In this document: positions 1 through 11,400 of the stretch, one piece after another
How positions within the stretch are numbered: the stretch's first letter is position 1
How the letters are laid out: each line of letters begins with the position of its first letter
NCBI GenBank assembly: GCA_015852425.1
Contig: JAAAIG010000020.1
Coordinates: 51,259-115,258 of the forward strand
Direction of reading: 5' to 3'
Source of the DNA: Gryganskiella cystojenkinii
Lineage: Eukaryota; Mortierellomycota; Mortierellomycetes; Mortierellales; Mortierellaceae
DNA: 64,000 bases
Made by a program: the position numbers and the translations under genes
The notes under the pieces: generated by a model
Seen by the model: only the letters and a program-made list of their open reading frames with translations
What the model was told of the DNA's origin: nothing
Database searches by the model: none

Positions 1-3000
1 CCCACGGCATCTTGAATGTTCATGTCCGTTGCAACCAGTCTCCCAGAGGTGGAGGTCCAGATCAAAACAACTTTGCAAGGCGAGTTTTCTCTTTCGAGCA
101 GGCGCCAGACACTAACAGTAGCGTCACCACATCCTGTCATAAAGATCGTGTCCTCAGCCGCCGGGTCCACAGCCAAACAGGTGACTCTTCCTCCCATGTC
201 TTCCACCGTCGCTAAACGTTCACCGGTCTTGGCGTCCCAGACTATCACAGACCTGTCTTCATTACCCGCAGAGATAGCTCTCCGGCCATCTCGAGAGAAG
301 ACGACCGCGTTCACCGCCATCGTGTGACCCTTAAGTGTTATAGTTCGTTTTCCTGTTGCCGTATCCCAGAAACGCACAAGGTTCACGCAGGCCGAGGTTG
401 CAATCTGTTCTCCGTTGGGCGAGAACACAAGGCTACTTGTTCCAAACATGGTTCCTTCGAGGTTACAAAGCAGAGTTCCAGTTATTGGATCCCAGAGTCG
501 GCACGACGAGTCCTCGCTCGTGGAGGCGAGCAGATTTCCTTCAGGTGAGTAGATCACGGACGTGACCTTCTTTGTGTGCCCTTCCAGGACAAATTGACAT
601 TGAGGCGTCGTCACATCCCATAGCCGGATCGTAGTATCGTCAGATGCAGAAGCGATCTGTTCGCCTGAGGGAGAAAAAACGAGGCTCCGCAGAGCCTCTG
701 TGTGGCCAGTCAAGACAAGCTCAACAGAGCCGCTGTATCGACTCCATACCCGTACTGTCTTGTCATAGCCAGCTGAAGCAATCAACCTGCCACAGGGCGA
801 ATACACAACATCAACAACGGTTTCATTGTGCCCTTCCAGAGTGAAGTTGCACTTGCCCGATTCAACATCATAGAGGCGCACAGTCGAGTCTTGACTGCAA
901 GTAGCAATCTCTCCACCGCAAGGAGAATGAGCCAGGCCTCTGATGAGACTTGTATGACCACTTATGACATGCCCTGGTTCGCCAGTTGTCCTGTCCCATA
1001 GTCGAACCGTATTGTCAAAACTAGCAGATGCTACCCACAGTCCCACTGGCAAGAATGACAGGAATTTGACCGTCAGTTGATGACCTGCACGACCGGAACC
1101 GAAGCCAGCCATGGATTGTGCATCCCACAGCCGCAGAATCGTGTCACGGCCGACGGAGGCGAGTTGAAGACCATTAGGTGCATAAGAGAGGGTTGCCATT
1201 GGCATCGGGGCTTGCAAGATTGCTATACTGGATCCAGATTGGGTATCCCACTGCTGCACAGTACCATCTCCACAAGTCGTGGCGACTTGAAGACTGTTGG
1301 GCGAAAAGGCGATGGCTGAGACTCTGCCCGTATGTCGTAAAATAGGTCCCGGGGTTCCGGACTCTGCATCCCATAGTCGTCCTGTGCAATCGGCGCTAGC
1401 AGTTGCAATATGACGACCGTTTGTTGAATACGCAACCCAGAGCACATCGATCATGTTCCCTTCAAGAGTATGCAGGCATTCGCCCGTGGAAACGTCCCAG
1501 ATCTTGGCAGTTCCGTCTTCGCTTGCGGAGACGATGCGCTCACCAGAGGGGGAGAACGCTGCCATCTTCACGGCCTCCAAATGCGCCTTAAGGACATGGA
1601 TACGTTCTCCAGATCGAGGGTCCCAGATCTGAATGGTTTTATCTGCACACGACGCAAGTAGATATCCGTTAGGCGAATAGCTCAAGTCGCAAACACCCCT
1701 CCCACCGAACAAATCGCCGTCATCGCTGTCGTCATCGCCGCTGTCTGAATCAGGTGTGGCATGTGTGAGGACATGTAGCGATCTCTTGGTTTGTACGTCG
1801 TATATCCGAACTGCAGAGTCTTGTCCGCAGGTCGCAAGTTGCGTCCCATCGGGAGAAAACGTGAGTTCGTTAGCATCGTCCGAATGATCGTCCCAGGTGC
1901 GAAGGTGTTCACCCCTCTGTGTTTCGTACAGCCAAACAGACCCTCCGGTACAGTAGGCCAACTTGGAGTCGTCCGGAGAAAAAGCGATGCTCATCACTCC
2001 ATCCGCATGCTTGCCTAACGCCAATATCTTTTCCCAAGTGGAAGTACTGTAAACGCTGACAGAAAAGGTCTTGTCCCAGTTCAGCGTATTTTTCATAGTA
2101 GCTCCAAATGGTTTATCTGTTGCCACAGCAAGAAAGGACCCATTATGGGAGTACTCGAAAACAGTTGACATCGGATCGTCGTTCAACATGGGCCATTCGC
2201 CAAATTGCGCCTTATCCATCAATGTGTTGCTCAGATTCGACTGTCGTAGCCAACAAGACCGCAGGTTGACCATTCGCATGTCCGAACCCTGAAACTGAAC
2301 CGAATCGAACACACCATTTGACAAATCTGCTCCTGGGATACGAATGCGTTGAAGATCCATCTGAGAGAACGGATATCCTGCGCGAACCAAGATGGTAATG
2401 GCGTTTGCAGCCGCGGTGCGCCACTTCTTGTCCTTCTTCGAGGCTTCAATGTAAGCAAGAAGCTGGTTCCTGAAGGCCGGTTCGGGTTGGACCCGCTCTG
2501 CTAGGAATTGAAGGACGGAAACATCTTTGACAAAGCTCCTTTTCATAAGGAGTGAATCTGGATCGGGACCCTGCACAGTCGGCACAGCTTTCTCCGGGAC
2601 CATTTCCGGGAGTTCAAAACTAAAGACAGAGCTGAAACTCTTGCGCTGTTGCTTCTCATCCGTCTCTACTACCTCCAGCTCGAGTCCGGTGCGCTTCGAC
2701 GGCGCGTAAATAGCTCGGCTGACTCCATACTCAAGAATCGATCGATGAATAAAACCAAATCTGGCTCCATTCCGTGTCATGGGGATAGCTAAACGCAACA
2801 GTCGGATCTCTTCATCCTTTCGACCGAAATATGGCTCCTTCCAAGTGTCAGTATCCCGGTCGTTGAGATATGTCACGACAGGATTGCGCCTATTCTCTTG
2901 GTAAATCGCCATCGACAAGTCCCGGAGGTATAAAAGTCCCTTCCGGATAAAGTCGTCCTCGCATAAGTTGTCAAGTGCTCTTTTTTCAAGGTCAGTGAGT

Positions 3001-5886
3001 TCTCCAGCGTTGCCAATCATCCGCCTCTTACTACGCTCTAGCCATTGAGCAACGAACTCGTCGTACAACTGCACTCTGGTGACCTTGTTGGAAGTCAACA
3101 CTTGGCCAGGATCAGCAAGTCTTGGCAGAACCTCCAGTGTGAGGGTCAACAAGAACGGATTCTTGACGAGTTCCTTGAGGCTTGGGATTTGTTCCAATAC
3201 AAACAGGTAGTCAACAACCTCCCAAAGCGGCTTCTTGATCGTCACGTATTTCTCTATATACGTGCTAACCTGCTTCGGTGAAAAGGGGACAAGGACTGCC
3301 TCCTGAAAGAGGTCAGGATCCGTCGGATTTGTTCGGTGAGGCTGGAATCTGTACTGGTACTGCTCGCCAAGGTGTTCTGTCCGACAGCTTACAATCATCT
3401 GGGCATTCCAGCCTCCGTCCTTGTTCAACCCGTTTGATTCGTAAAGATTCTGAGACTGCTGACTCTCGTCGTATCCGTCGCAGATGATGACAAACTGGCG
3501 TTCCTTCAATTCTCGGATCTGAGGGTCCGTGAACTCGCATTGTCGCAGGTGCTTCGCAATCAGCTCCTTATCTGGACGATCGATTGTGGGCAGACTAACC
3601 AGCAGCGGAATCCGACCAGTCCTTGGTCTGTCTTTCCACAATTTGAGCTCCAGCTCACGGTTGAAGGTCGTCTTTCCTGCACCAGAGTCACCGAGGAGAA
3701 GAAGCACCTTCTTATCGCTCTCCAAAAACGTGTCGACTTCATCAATGAGATCAAACAGGGCATTGTCTGGTGATTGTAGAGTGGCCTTTGCTGAAGGTGG
3801 AACATAGACGACTCCCTCGCGTTCTTTGACACGAATTCTGGATATCCTGCGCAAATCGGCTTCGACATCCATCTTTTTCTGAACACGGTCCATTAAAGAG
3901 CGTTCGAAATTGGTTTCTCCAGATTCCAGTAACTGTTGACTCGGTTCGGTATTTGCAATGGCTCGATAGAGATCCTGTGTGTATACATCCCCAACTGTAC
4001 TCAAGGCCTCAAATACCGCAGGGACATCTATGCAAAGACGGAGGTAGAGTGATGGAGAAAGAGTGAGTGCTGAGTGAGCATTGAAGACAAACTAAATACA
4101 AACCCAAAAAAAATCACCAGAATATTATAATAGTCTCTATAATGCGCAGTATTATACCTGGTAAGACATTTGGCGAGAGTTTTTGCAAATGCTTGAGTAT
4201 ATCAAGTATGTAGGCTTTGATGGGGAGAAGTCCACCCCAAACAGCGTCGCCTCGATAGATCTCTTCCAAAAATCTGATTGCACTTTGACGCGTCTCAGTA
4301 CCCCAGCGCTTGTTCGCTGCAATGTTTCCCAGGCGCTGGCACACGCCCCACTGGAAAGCTAGCTCGAGTCGGCAAGGTGCACCACAGACCAGGATCCTGA
4401 ACTTGGCCATCTCTCCACTATTAATTAGGGTGTCCATACCGCGCAGAGCAGAGTACCAGGCTCGTTTGCGGTTGAAGGTCAGACCTTCCTTAAGACTAGC
4501 GACCAAATCCTGTTCACCCTCATAAACAGCAGACACGCCCTCATAGGCCGTTACGGCAAGGTCGTACACCTGCTGAATACCCTCAAAACCTTCTTGGATA
4601 TTTTGAAGTCCCGACATAAAACCGTTGAGGTCAAGGCCTTTCACAGCGCTCACAAGACCTGAGATACCCTTGACAATCTTGGTTGTTCGCCTCACCGTTG
4701 CCTGCCATGGAGATTCGTCGTCAGGGACACATAAGAGCGCTTGGAACGCGTACGAGGCGTAATACTTGAGGTGAGGGTCGATATTGCCCTGGAGACCTCC
4801 AAGGAAACTCAGCAAGGGCTCGTGCAGTTCCACTCGTTTCAATCCAGTTACTTTGGTATCAGCCATCGCATCAAGAATACTCGAGACTGCGAAAGTGAGC
4901 TCAAAGATCTGATCAGACGACTGTTCGTGGGTGTCTTGGAGGCGACTACTCACGTGTCCAAGTACGGCAATCAAGTCCTGTGGCTGCAGGTGACCGGGCG
5001 ACGCACCTTGCAGCAGCCGTGCAAGTCCTCGCAGGGCTTCGATATCAAGAATCGAGGCGGCTTCAATGTTGATCAGAAATTGACGAAGCAGGAACCGAAA
5101 ATCTTCGACACTGAGAACAGGGACCAGACACAGGACTTCAGAAACCGCTTTCTTGTCCTTGATCTCTTCTCTAGTGAATGCGCGAATCAAATCTGAGGCA
5201 AGGTCCTGTAGTCTAGTCCTTTCCACTTCGTTGTCTTCGGTTTCTCTCAGCCATTTGCGTGCTTTTGGATCAAGCACATCGTCCGCGAGAGAGTCAGATC
5301 CCTGTTGCAATAAACCAAGGCAGGAAACGAGCTGAGGTGTGTCATCAACGCGACCATCAGGCTCAGGGAAGGACCACGAAGAGGACGGCGGACGGACATC
5401 CAGGGGAAATATACTTTCCGAGATAACGGCTTCTGGTATCAGGGTACGTCTTTTCGGAATGGTGGCGACCTTTTGAAGAGCTTGTCCTCTTTAAATGGCA
5501 AAAAAGCAGAGTTAGCAAAGGAAAGCGCACTCTTACAGCAATTGACTTTACTGTCGACTTGCTTTGCAATTGTACACTTACCCCCATTTTTCTGCCTTTC
5601 TTCTGCTGTTCTGTGCTATTTTGGCGTTCCCGAGATCGGCCATGAGGTCGGCGTGTTCGTAGTACGCTCGTGCAATCCCTTCTCTCAATCGTCTCTCATC
5701 GTCATTCTTACTTGGCCCACTGCGGTTGACACCTCTCTTCAGATCGGAGAGAAGGCTGTCAGCACAATGGCAATAGAGCAACTTTTTCGCGGTGTCTTTC
5801 GTGTCTTGGGCGCTCTTCAGAAGGTCATTGACGACCTCGACGGTATTCGCCGGGAAGAGGGTGGCCGTGGAATTGCTCTCGAACAT
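1..5886 (-). CDS. NACHT / pentapeptide / WD40-repeat STAND protein (3' end outside window)
   Basis: Partial, NLR-like signalling ATPase. I see three exons: 5582-5886, 4158-5488 and 1-4027 running off the edge, with introns 5489-5581 (GTAAGTG donor) and 4028-4157 (GTATAAT donor); the phases match. About 1,887 residues are present. Order: an alpha-helical N-terminal region (about residues 1-550); a NACHT NTPase with Walker A GDSGAGKTT (near 3670-3700) and a Walker B-like FVVICDGYDES (near 3470-3505); a pentapeptide-like stretch (GADLSNGVFDSVQFQGSDM); then about 16 WD40 repeats of SPxGxxLASxxxDxTxRLWD type. One early WD repeat carries an acidic insert (DSDSGDDDSDDGD). Families with this layout are thought to act as regulated oligomerisation switches in fungal self/non-self or immune-like signalling; the ligand here is unknown. 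The start is the ATG at 5886; an in-frame ATG at 5916 is the alternative. The stop codon is not in the window. Confidence 0.88.
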
Positions 5887-5916
5887 CGCTAAAGACAGTA
5901 AGTAGGAAGGGAACAA

Positions 5917-7011
5917 GAGAGGAATAGCTGGGTGAGTTTCAATTCCGAGTCGTCGAGTGAAGAACGAAGGAACGGTCGCGTATTCCTTTGTGTTTTTTGA
6001 TCTGCTTACCGGGTTACTTCGCAGCCACTTTGTTTGAGGAGCTTCTTTGTTTCAGACCAATGCTGATTGGTTACTATAAGGACTTAGAGCTCTGAGGAAG
6101 CTTCGGAGAAGAGTTAGCGGTCGACGACAGTCGAGAGAGAACAGTCTGAGTGCATGGTCATGGACGTTTTTTTTTTTTTTGCATTAAAAAACGAAGTCCA
6201 CGAATGAAAGAACAACTTACAGTGATGTGATGGGGGAGTAGCAAAAGAGATGGAATGGTGAGATGAGTGGCTGTAGTGGTAATGGTTGAATTGTTAATTG
6301 TGCGAATGAGAGAAAAAGATGAAGGGAAGGGAGAGAAAACAGCTGTTGAGACAGGGCGGTACTACATGGCATGGTTCTAATACTCTGGAGTTACACAGCC
6401 AGGAACAATAGCGAATAAACAATTGTGTATGTGAAGTTGGTTGTCGTGGCTCTCAACAATTACTCTTTATTTATTTTTTTGGACTTCGGCGACTTTTGTG
6501 GTTCTTTGTGTCCATCTCCACAGGACACTCGGTTCTCCTTTGTCCACTCTGGCAGTGTGTTTGTGTGCGCCGAGTTCTACACTTGTTTATTTGGAATGCT
6601 TCTATTGCTCCATTCTTGGAAAAGGGCGAAGCGCGATCGACGGACAGGACACCAAAAAATCCGCGTTTAATAACCCGTTTAATATTATTTGGTGGCAAAG
6701 ACGAAACAGTTAAAAGGGTGTTCTTGAGGTGCATGTGGCAAGGGGATAGTGAACGCAAGAACTTCAGGCACAAGAAGACCAAATACAAAAGGGCTAGCTT
6801 AAGGGATCGTAGATTACTTACTTTCCAAACTTCATCCAAAGCCGACTTGGTTGACAACTCGTCCACTCAAGGTGGGCTGTCGACTCTTGTGTCACAACTC
6901 GTAGGGCGCGGCTCCAAAGTAAAAAAAGGACATCTCTCTTTTTCACATTACATTCTTTCTTTTCTCAACTCTCATTCCATCGTTTCTCATCCCCTTACAT
7001 TCTTGTCACAA
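5917..7011. other. Intergenic region between divergent genes
   Basis: Holds the divergent upstream regions of the NACHT-WD40 gene (minus) and the membrane protein (plus). It contains a T run near 6168-6180 and AT-rich tracts. A plus-strand frame happens to stay open from 6496 into the membrane-protein gene, but its residues are low in complexity and it lacks a convincing start context, so I treat it as 5' UTR or promoter. Confidence 0.5.
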
Positions 7012-8007
7012 ATGCCCCTGGGCATTAAAACCCCTCCCCCACGCGACGTAGAGTCTAGCGAGACTGAACACGCCCCTTCAACTTTGCAAGACGTTGTTCT
7101 TCCAATTAATAGCCTGCTATCTCCCAGTCCAACTTCATCTCAGACCACGCACAATTCATACGCGGCCACCACCGCAGCCACCTGTCCTGAGGTCCACGAA
7201 GAAGCTCAAGCAGAGACTCCCGCTTCGGCTCCTCGAAAGTTCATCTCTAATGGGGATATACGTGGCCTGTTTGAAACCCCTCGGACAAAGCCTATCATGG
7301 AACGATACTACAAAGTCATTCGCAGAATCCATCTGCTCTTTGTCCTAGGTGTCCTCGGCGCCTTCTTTCAGCTCTCCCATTTCAACTTGGAGGAGGCGTG
7401 GAACAACTTTCGAAATCCAATCGCGCTGCAAAGTAAAACACATATCCCGTACGTGGTTATTTTCGTCTTCTACGTTAGCGGGACAGTCGCAAGAAATCCA
7501 GCAAAGAGACTGGATATAGGCTCCTGGGTTAAAAGAAAGGGATGGGTTCTCTCACCCCCGATACCGTCCCCGGCAGTGCTTGAACAATTGGAGAGAAAGC
7601 GACTAGCGAATCTCGGCCAACTTGATGAAACCCCACCTACAGTGTCCGAACGTCCTCCATCTAGAACCCTGCTTTCGGCGGCACAGGAGGCCCATCTGAT
7701 CTTGCCAGCAACTATGTTTCTACCTGGCCTGCCATATATCACAAGCATGTGGGCAATGTTTTGGGCTTGGGACCTCTGTCGCAGTGTTTCACAGATAGAA
7801 GATAGTGCCGGCGAGACTTCGCAATTCTTGATCATGGTCATTGTGTCGGACTCAATTGTGCTCATTCTCGCCACAATATACATCACTGTCATGGTATTGA
7901 TCGGGAAACGGGTGGCCTTACTACTAGACCACGAGCAAATGTTGAAGCAATCCGCGACCAATGCATATCGGGATATTGTAGAGGACATAAATAATTCTGA
8001 GGCATAA
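7012..8007 (+). CDS. Predicted multi-pass membrane protein, unknown function
   Basis: Single-exon gene of 331 residues. I do not recognise the family. Residues 1-95 are polar, rich in Ser/Thr/Pro/Glu and probably disordered. Hydrophobic segments follow at about 106-124, 144-160, 228-254 and 272-297, separated by a charged loop (about 161-225) with KRK and ERKR clusters. The tail is short and polar (ends in NNSEA). This suggests four membrane spans with a disordered N-terminus. The start at 7012 (CACAAATG) is the first ATG directly before the Pro-rich leader; the frame is open further upstream but without coding character. The stop lies only 47 nt from the convergent oligoribonuclease stop, so the two 3' UTRs probably overlap. 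Confidence 0.7.
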   Translation: MPLGIKTPPPRDVESSETEHAPSTLQDVVLPINSLLSPSPTSSQTTHNSYAATTAATCPEVHEEAQAETPASAPRKFISNGDIRGLFETPRTKPIMERYYKVIRRIHLLFVLGVLGAFFQLSHFNLEEAWNNFRNPIALQSKTHIPYVVIFVFYVSGTVARNPAKRLDIGSWVKRKGWVLSPPIPSPAVLEQLERKRLANLGQLDETPPTVSERPPSRTLLSAAQEAHLILPATMFLPGLPYITSMWAMFWAWDLCRSVSQIEDSAGETSQFLIMVIVSDSIVLILATIYITVMVLIGKRVALLLDHEQMLKQSATNAYRDIVEDINNSEA

Positions 8008-8054
8008 AACAATCTTTCGGGCACTATAGCTTGCATTACGCGTTTTATATTTAT

Positions 8055-8761
8055 CTATTTGAACACAGTTTGTCGATAGTACTTCAACTCATTAATCGAC
8101 TCCTTGATATCGTCCAGGGCTCGGTGTGCCGCCTTCTTTGGTGGAGCAGCCTTGAATTCCTTTGGGTACCATCTCCGAGAGAGCTCCTTAACAGTCGAGA
8201 CATCGACGATCCTGTAGTGCAAATGCTCAATAATAGGGCTCATCTCACGTTCCAAGAAAACCTTGTCCGCGTGAACGCTGTTGCCGGCCAAGATGCCACC
8301 ACGAGGTTCAGGAATATGTTTCAGGATGAACTTCAGCACTTGATCGCACGCGTCCTCAGTCGAGATAGTAGACGCAATCACTGCCGCTGTCAAACCCGAC
8401 TAATAAAAGAGAACGAGTGGGTGGATCAATATACACGTTCTCTCTAGAGAGGCTATGCTTTTCCATTCAAATCTACTTACAGCACCATGATGCTCGATGC
8501 ACCATTCGTTCATCTTGTCCATGACTTCTTTAGGCTGGTGGATAATCAGGTTTGGCCCCTAGATTGACATCCGAGAGAGAAAATTAGTCCACACACCGGT
8601 ACAAAAAATTGGCCCTTAGAATATTAACATGAGACGGCATATCATACCTCGGCGACGATGTTCAGTTCGTCATCCGTGATGATGACAGCAATTTCGATAA
8701 GCTTGTCTGTAGCCAAGAGGCCGGTCATCTCACAGTCAATCCATACCAAAGAAGGATTCAT
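8055..8761 (-). CDS. REX2: Oligoribonuclease (Rex2/Orn family)
   Basis: 3'-to-5' exoribonuclease of the DEDDh family that degrades very short RNAs; fungal and animal members (Rex2, REXO2) act mainly in mitochondria. Three exons: 8648-8761, 8481-8558 and 8055-8399 (38, 26 and 114 codons plus stop), all joined in phase 0; 178 residues, close to the usual 180 or so of Orn. Motif I is WIDCEMTGL at residues 7-15 with the catalytic Asp and Glu. The middle carries [15 protein letters not shown], and the C-terminal motif AHRALDDI provides the catalytic His and Asp. No obvious N-terminal presequence is seen before [11 protein letters not shown], so an organellar isoform would need an upstream start. 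Convergent with the membrane-protein gene. Confidence 0.93.
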
Positions 8762-9254
8762 TTTTGCCTAACCCTGAAGCGCATAGAAAGCATAACGGAA
8801 AAATTTAAGTGACAAGGCCAGAGTTCATTCTGTCACATGTGCGTGCTCCCAGTGTTTTAAGATGCTGCAGATGTCGACATCTCAAGGAACTGGCTCTCTC
8901 CTGTGCCCTTAATCCATGTCCGGGTCAAACTCACTATTTTTGTCTTCAAGCTTCGAGTGTTGCTGTCGCGAGTACACAGTCGGGGCAGAGAGAGGGGACA
9001 GGAAAAGGAGTGAATCGCGCCTGTCTGGGTTGCGATAATAATCACATGACTTCGATATCCCCAAGACGTCACAGATTCGGCTCTGGATCGCACGTGCTGC
9101 AATGAGAGGTGTTTTCGTTTTACGAAAATTTTTTGCACTCAGACAAAATAACCTTTCGCACGTAGAGGGATTTCTGCTTTTTTTTTTTTTTTGTTTTCTT
9201 TTTTTCTGCCTCTTTCCCTCACCCCCTTCATCTTCATTCACTCTACTTTTCACC
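8762..9254. other. Divergent promoter region, Rex2 / TCTP
   Basis: About 490 nt between the divergent starts of the oligoribonuclease (minus) and TCTP (plus). It contains a T-rich tract (about 9178-9206) and a pyrimidine-rich leader before the TCTP ATG, as expected for a highly expressed gene. I see no coding exon here. Confidence 0.6.
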
Positions 9255-10334
9255 ATGCTCATTTACAAGGATATCATCTCTGGGTAGGCAGACGGTCCCT
9301 CTTTTTTTCGCTTTATTCTCATATCTTTTATTCACACCTGTGAAGAAGAAGCACGTACCTGTGGCCGTTGTGGCACGGAATCTTTGCAAGCGGGAGGTTT
9401 CTTCTCTTTGCCGTATGACTTGACCGGCTCGACCATGGACGAATGACTTAGACAAAACTTGGGAACCAGCTCAAAGCTGAGCGGTGGTGGAAAACAGTGG
9501 ACCAACGTCGACGCGATGTGATAGGCGCAGCCGCCATTTTGCACTCGACGATTATATTTGCGCCACTTTATACCACCGTTTATTATAAAATATATTTCCA
9601 ACTCCAGGGATTGCGCCTACGACTCATACTAATATGCCGCCTGTTTTACCTAATAGCGATGAGCTCTTCTCTGATGCTTTCGATGTCAAGCTTGTCGGTG
9701 GCGTTTACGAGATCGACTCCGCCATGATTACGATCAAGAAGGGTGCTGATGTCGATATCGGTGCCAACGCCTCCGCTGAGGAGGCTGGTGAGGAGTTGGA
9801 GGATGGCGCTGAGATCGTCAACAACGTTGCCTACTCTTTCCGTCTTAACTCTACCCAGTTCGACAAGAAGGCCTACACCACCTACATCAAGGACTACATG
9901 AAGCGCCTCCAGAAGAAGTTGAACTTCGCGACCGAGGAGGAGACCAAGGCTTTCCAGACTGAGATGGCCACTGAGGTCAAGAAGATCCTCGGAAACTTCA
10001 AGGATTACGAGGTAAGATATTTTGGACCATCTCCAAAATTGGATCTTCACTGACGTAACCGGTCCTCATTTGAATGACAAGCTTGGACTAACATTAAAAC
10101 TATTCATGGCCTTTTTTAGTTCTACATTGGTGAGAACATGGATCCCGATGCGGCTGTCATGCTCCTCAACTACCGTGAGGATGGTGTCACCCCCTACTTC
10201 ACCGTCTTCAAGCGCGCTGTCAAGGAGGAGAAGGTCGTAAGTACCCAATCGGCAATGCTGTATATATTCTTGTATCACACGAATTTCCTACGTGTAAAAC
10301 TAATTGGACTTCCCTTTCTTTCCTCTATTAGTAA
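9255..10334 (+). CDS. TMA19: Translationally controlled tumor protein (TCTP/Tma19)
   Basis: Conserved ribosome-associated growth and stress protein. Four exons: 9255-9283, 9657-10011, 10120-10236 and 10332-10334; 167 residues, the normal family size. The short first exon encodes [10 protein letters not shown], the canonical TCTP N-terminus, and splices into [16 protein letters not shown] later ATG at 9634 that gives an open frame lies inside intron 1 and is not the start. Signature motifs are [10 protein letters not shown] and [13 protein letters not shown]. The last intron (10237-10331) follows codon GTC, and the only coding bases after it are the TAA stop, so the protein ends in EEKV as expected for the family. 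Intron 1 ends with a TACTAAT branch-point-like site. AATAAA follows near 10381. Confidence 0.95.
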
Positions 10335-10820
10335 ATCTCTGCTTGTCCTGTTGGATTCGCACCGAAGATCTTGTTAGAAAAATAAATTGTTCTTTGAAAA
10401 ACATGTCAAACATCTGTCTCTTCTGCGCGTCGTGGTGTTGACGTGAATCGATCAGGCTATGCGAACAGAACGCGTCAGGGACTGTTGTCAATCGAGCGTG
10501 GGGTCATCGCCAAGTTCCTTAAATGACGATCAAATGGTCCTGAGAAGCGCTCCGGCCATCATCGCATAATTAAACGCGAGATGTATGAGCGAACAGGGGA
10601 ATATCGTGATCTTGCGGGGCAGGAAGATTGGAGGGTTTTTGTAAACTCTATCCAGAGTCCCATGCCAAGAGCTGACATCCTCGGGATATTATCCAACCGC
10701 GATGAAACTGACTTTTGTATGCGCTTTGAGCCCTCAAAGAGAGCATTGGCTGTCTCGCCTGTCACTTCCATACGAATTTCTATCCTCCGCTGGACCATAC
10801 ATTGCATTTTTTTTCTCCAC
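10335..10820. other. Intergenic, TCTP 3' region to FMO remnant
   Basis: Holds the TCTP 3' UTR and polyadenylation signal (AATAAA near 10381), then sequence of no clear coding character that leads into the decayed monooxygenase. I see nothing else I can support. Confidence 0.5.
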
Positions 10821-11400
10821 CGATTCTGTGGTCTCTGCACTGCAGGCTCTCCTCAATTACAGACGTACACAGTCTTTGAACTCGAGCCTGATATCGGAGA
10901 CACATGGTGGTCGAACACGTATCCAGGTACTACTCCATCGGAGAGGTTACAAACTCTTTCATTCTCCTTATCGCTTTTGACCCCTACCACATTATCTTTT
11001 GTCTTATTTTTGACGTTCAACAACAGGATGCGCCTGTGATGTCATATTCCACAACTATGCATTATCGTTCGAGCCCATTAGGATTGGTCAACTTCCTATG
11101 CACCCCAGACCGAGATCTGGGAGTACATGCGTAGATCTGCGCGCAAGTACAGCCCCTACGAGAGGATTCAGGTCAGTGAACAAAGGGTGGCAACATCCCC
11201 TCCTATCCCTCCTTTTCCCTCCAGATATTCACTTCGAGGATTGTTTTGTTTAGCGATTTAGAATTTACCTTGAACAAGAACCAAGTTGCTGGGATGAGGA
11301 ACATCAAAAGTGGCACTTGGACTTGTTGACTTAAACACGGTGAAAAGGGCTACATGGAGGCTGATATAGTCTTTTCCGGTATGGGACCCCTCAGAATCTC
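10821..11400 (+). pseudogene. Flavin-containing / Baeyer-Villiger-type monooxygenase remnant
   Basis: Broken N-terminal part of an FMO/BVMO-family flavoprotein. Recognisable pieces occur in family order. At about 10821-10926 there is FCGLCTA, a decayed end of the FAD-binding GxGxxG region, then TYTVFELEPDIGDTWWSNTY. An intron-like GT...AG (10927-11026) leads to ACDVIFHNYALSFEP. After a one-base frame break near 11096 comes YAPQTEIWEYMRRSARKY, to 11171. After a further GT comes WDEEHQKWHLDLL, and after another frame break MEADIVFSGMGPLRI near 11354. In-frame stops and at least two frameshifts separate the pieces. The N-terminal glycine motif is lost and no NADPH-binding or C-terminal half can be read. 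Retained splice-like sites argue for decay in place rather than a processed copy. Confidence 0.8.

Noticed and set aside
6496..7011. In-frame 172-codon N-terminal extension of the membrane protein
   Set aside because: Composition is unlike a protein domain and the region looks like promoter and leader; the ATG at 7012 has a better context. It cannot be fully excluded.
7470..8036. 188-codon open frame antisense to the membrane protein
   Set aside because: Shadow of the plus-strand gene; no recognisable domain.
9634..9656. ATG at 9634 as the TCTP start
   Set aside because: It lies in intron 1; the canonical N-terminus [10 protein letters not shown] is on exon 1 at 9255.
9646..10050. 134-codon open frame antisense to TCTP
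   Set aside because: It mirrors the strongly biased codon use of TCTP; no motif or start context of its own.
10237..10377. Unspliced C-terminal extension of TCTP
   Set aside because: Clear GT-AG intron and canonical EEKV end; kept only as a possible retained-intron isoform.
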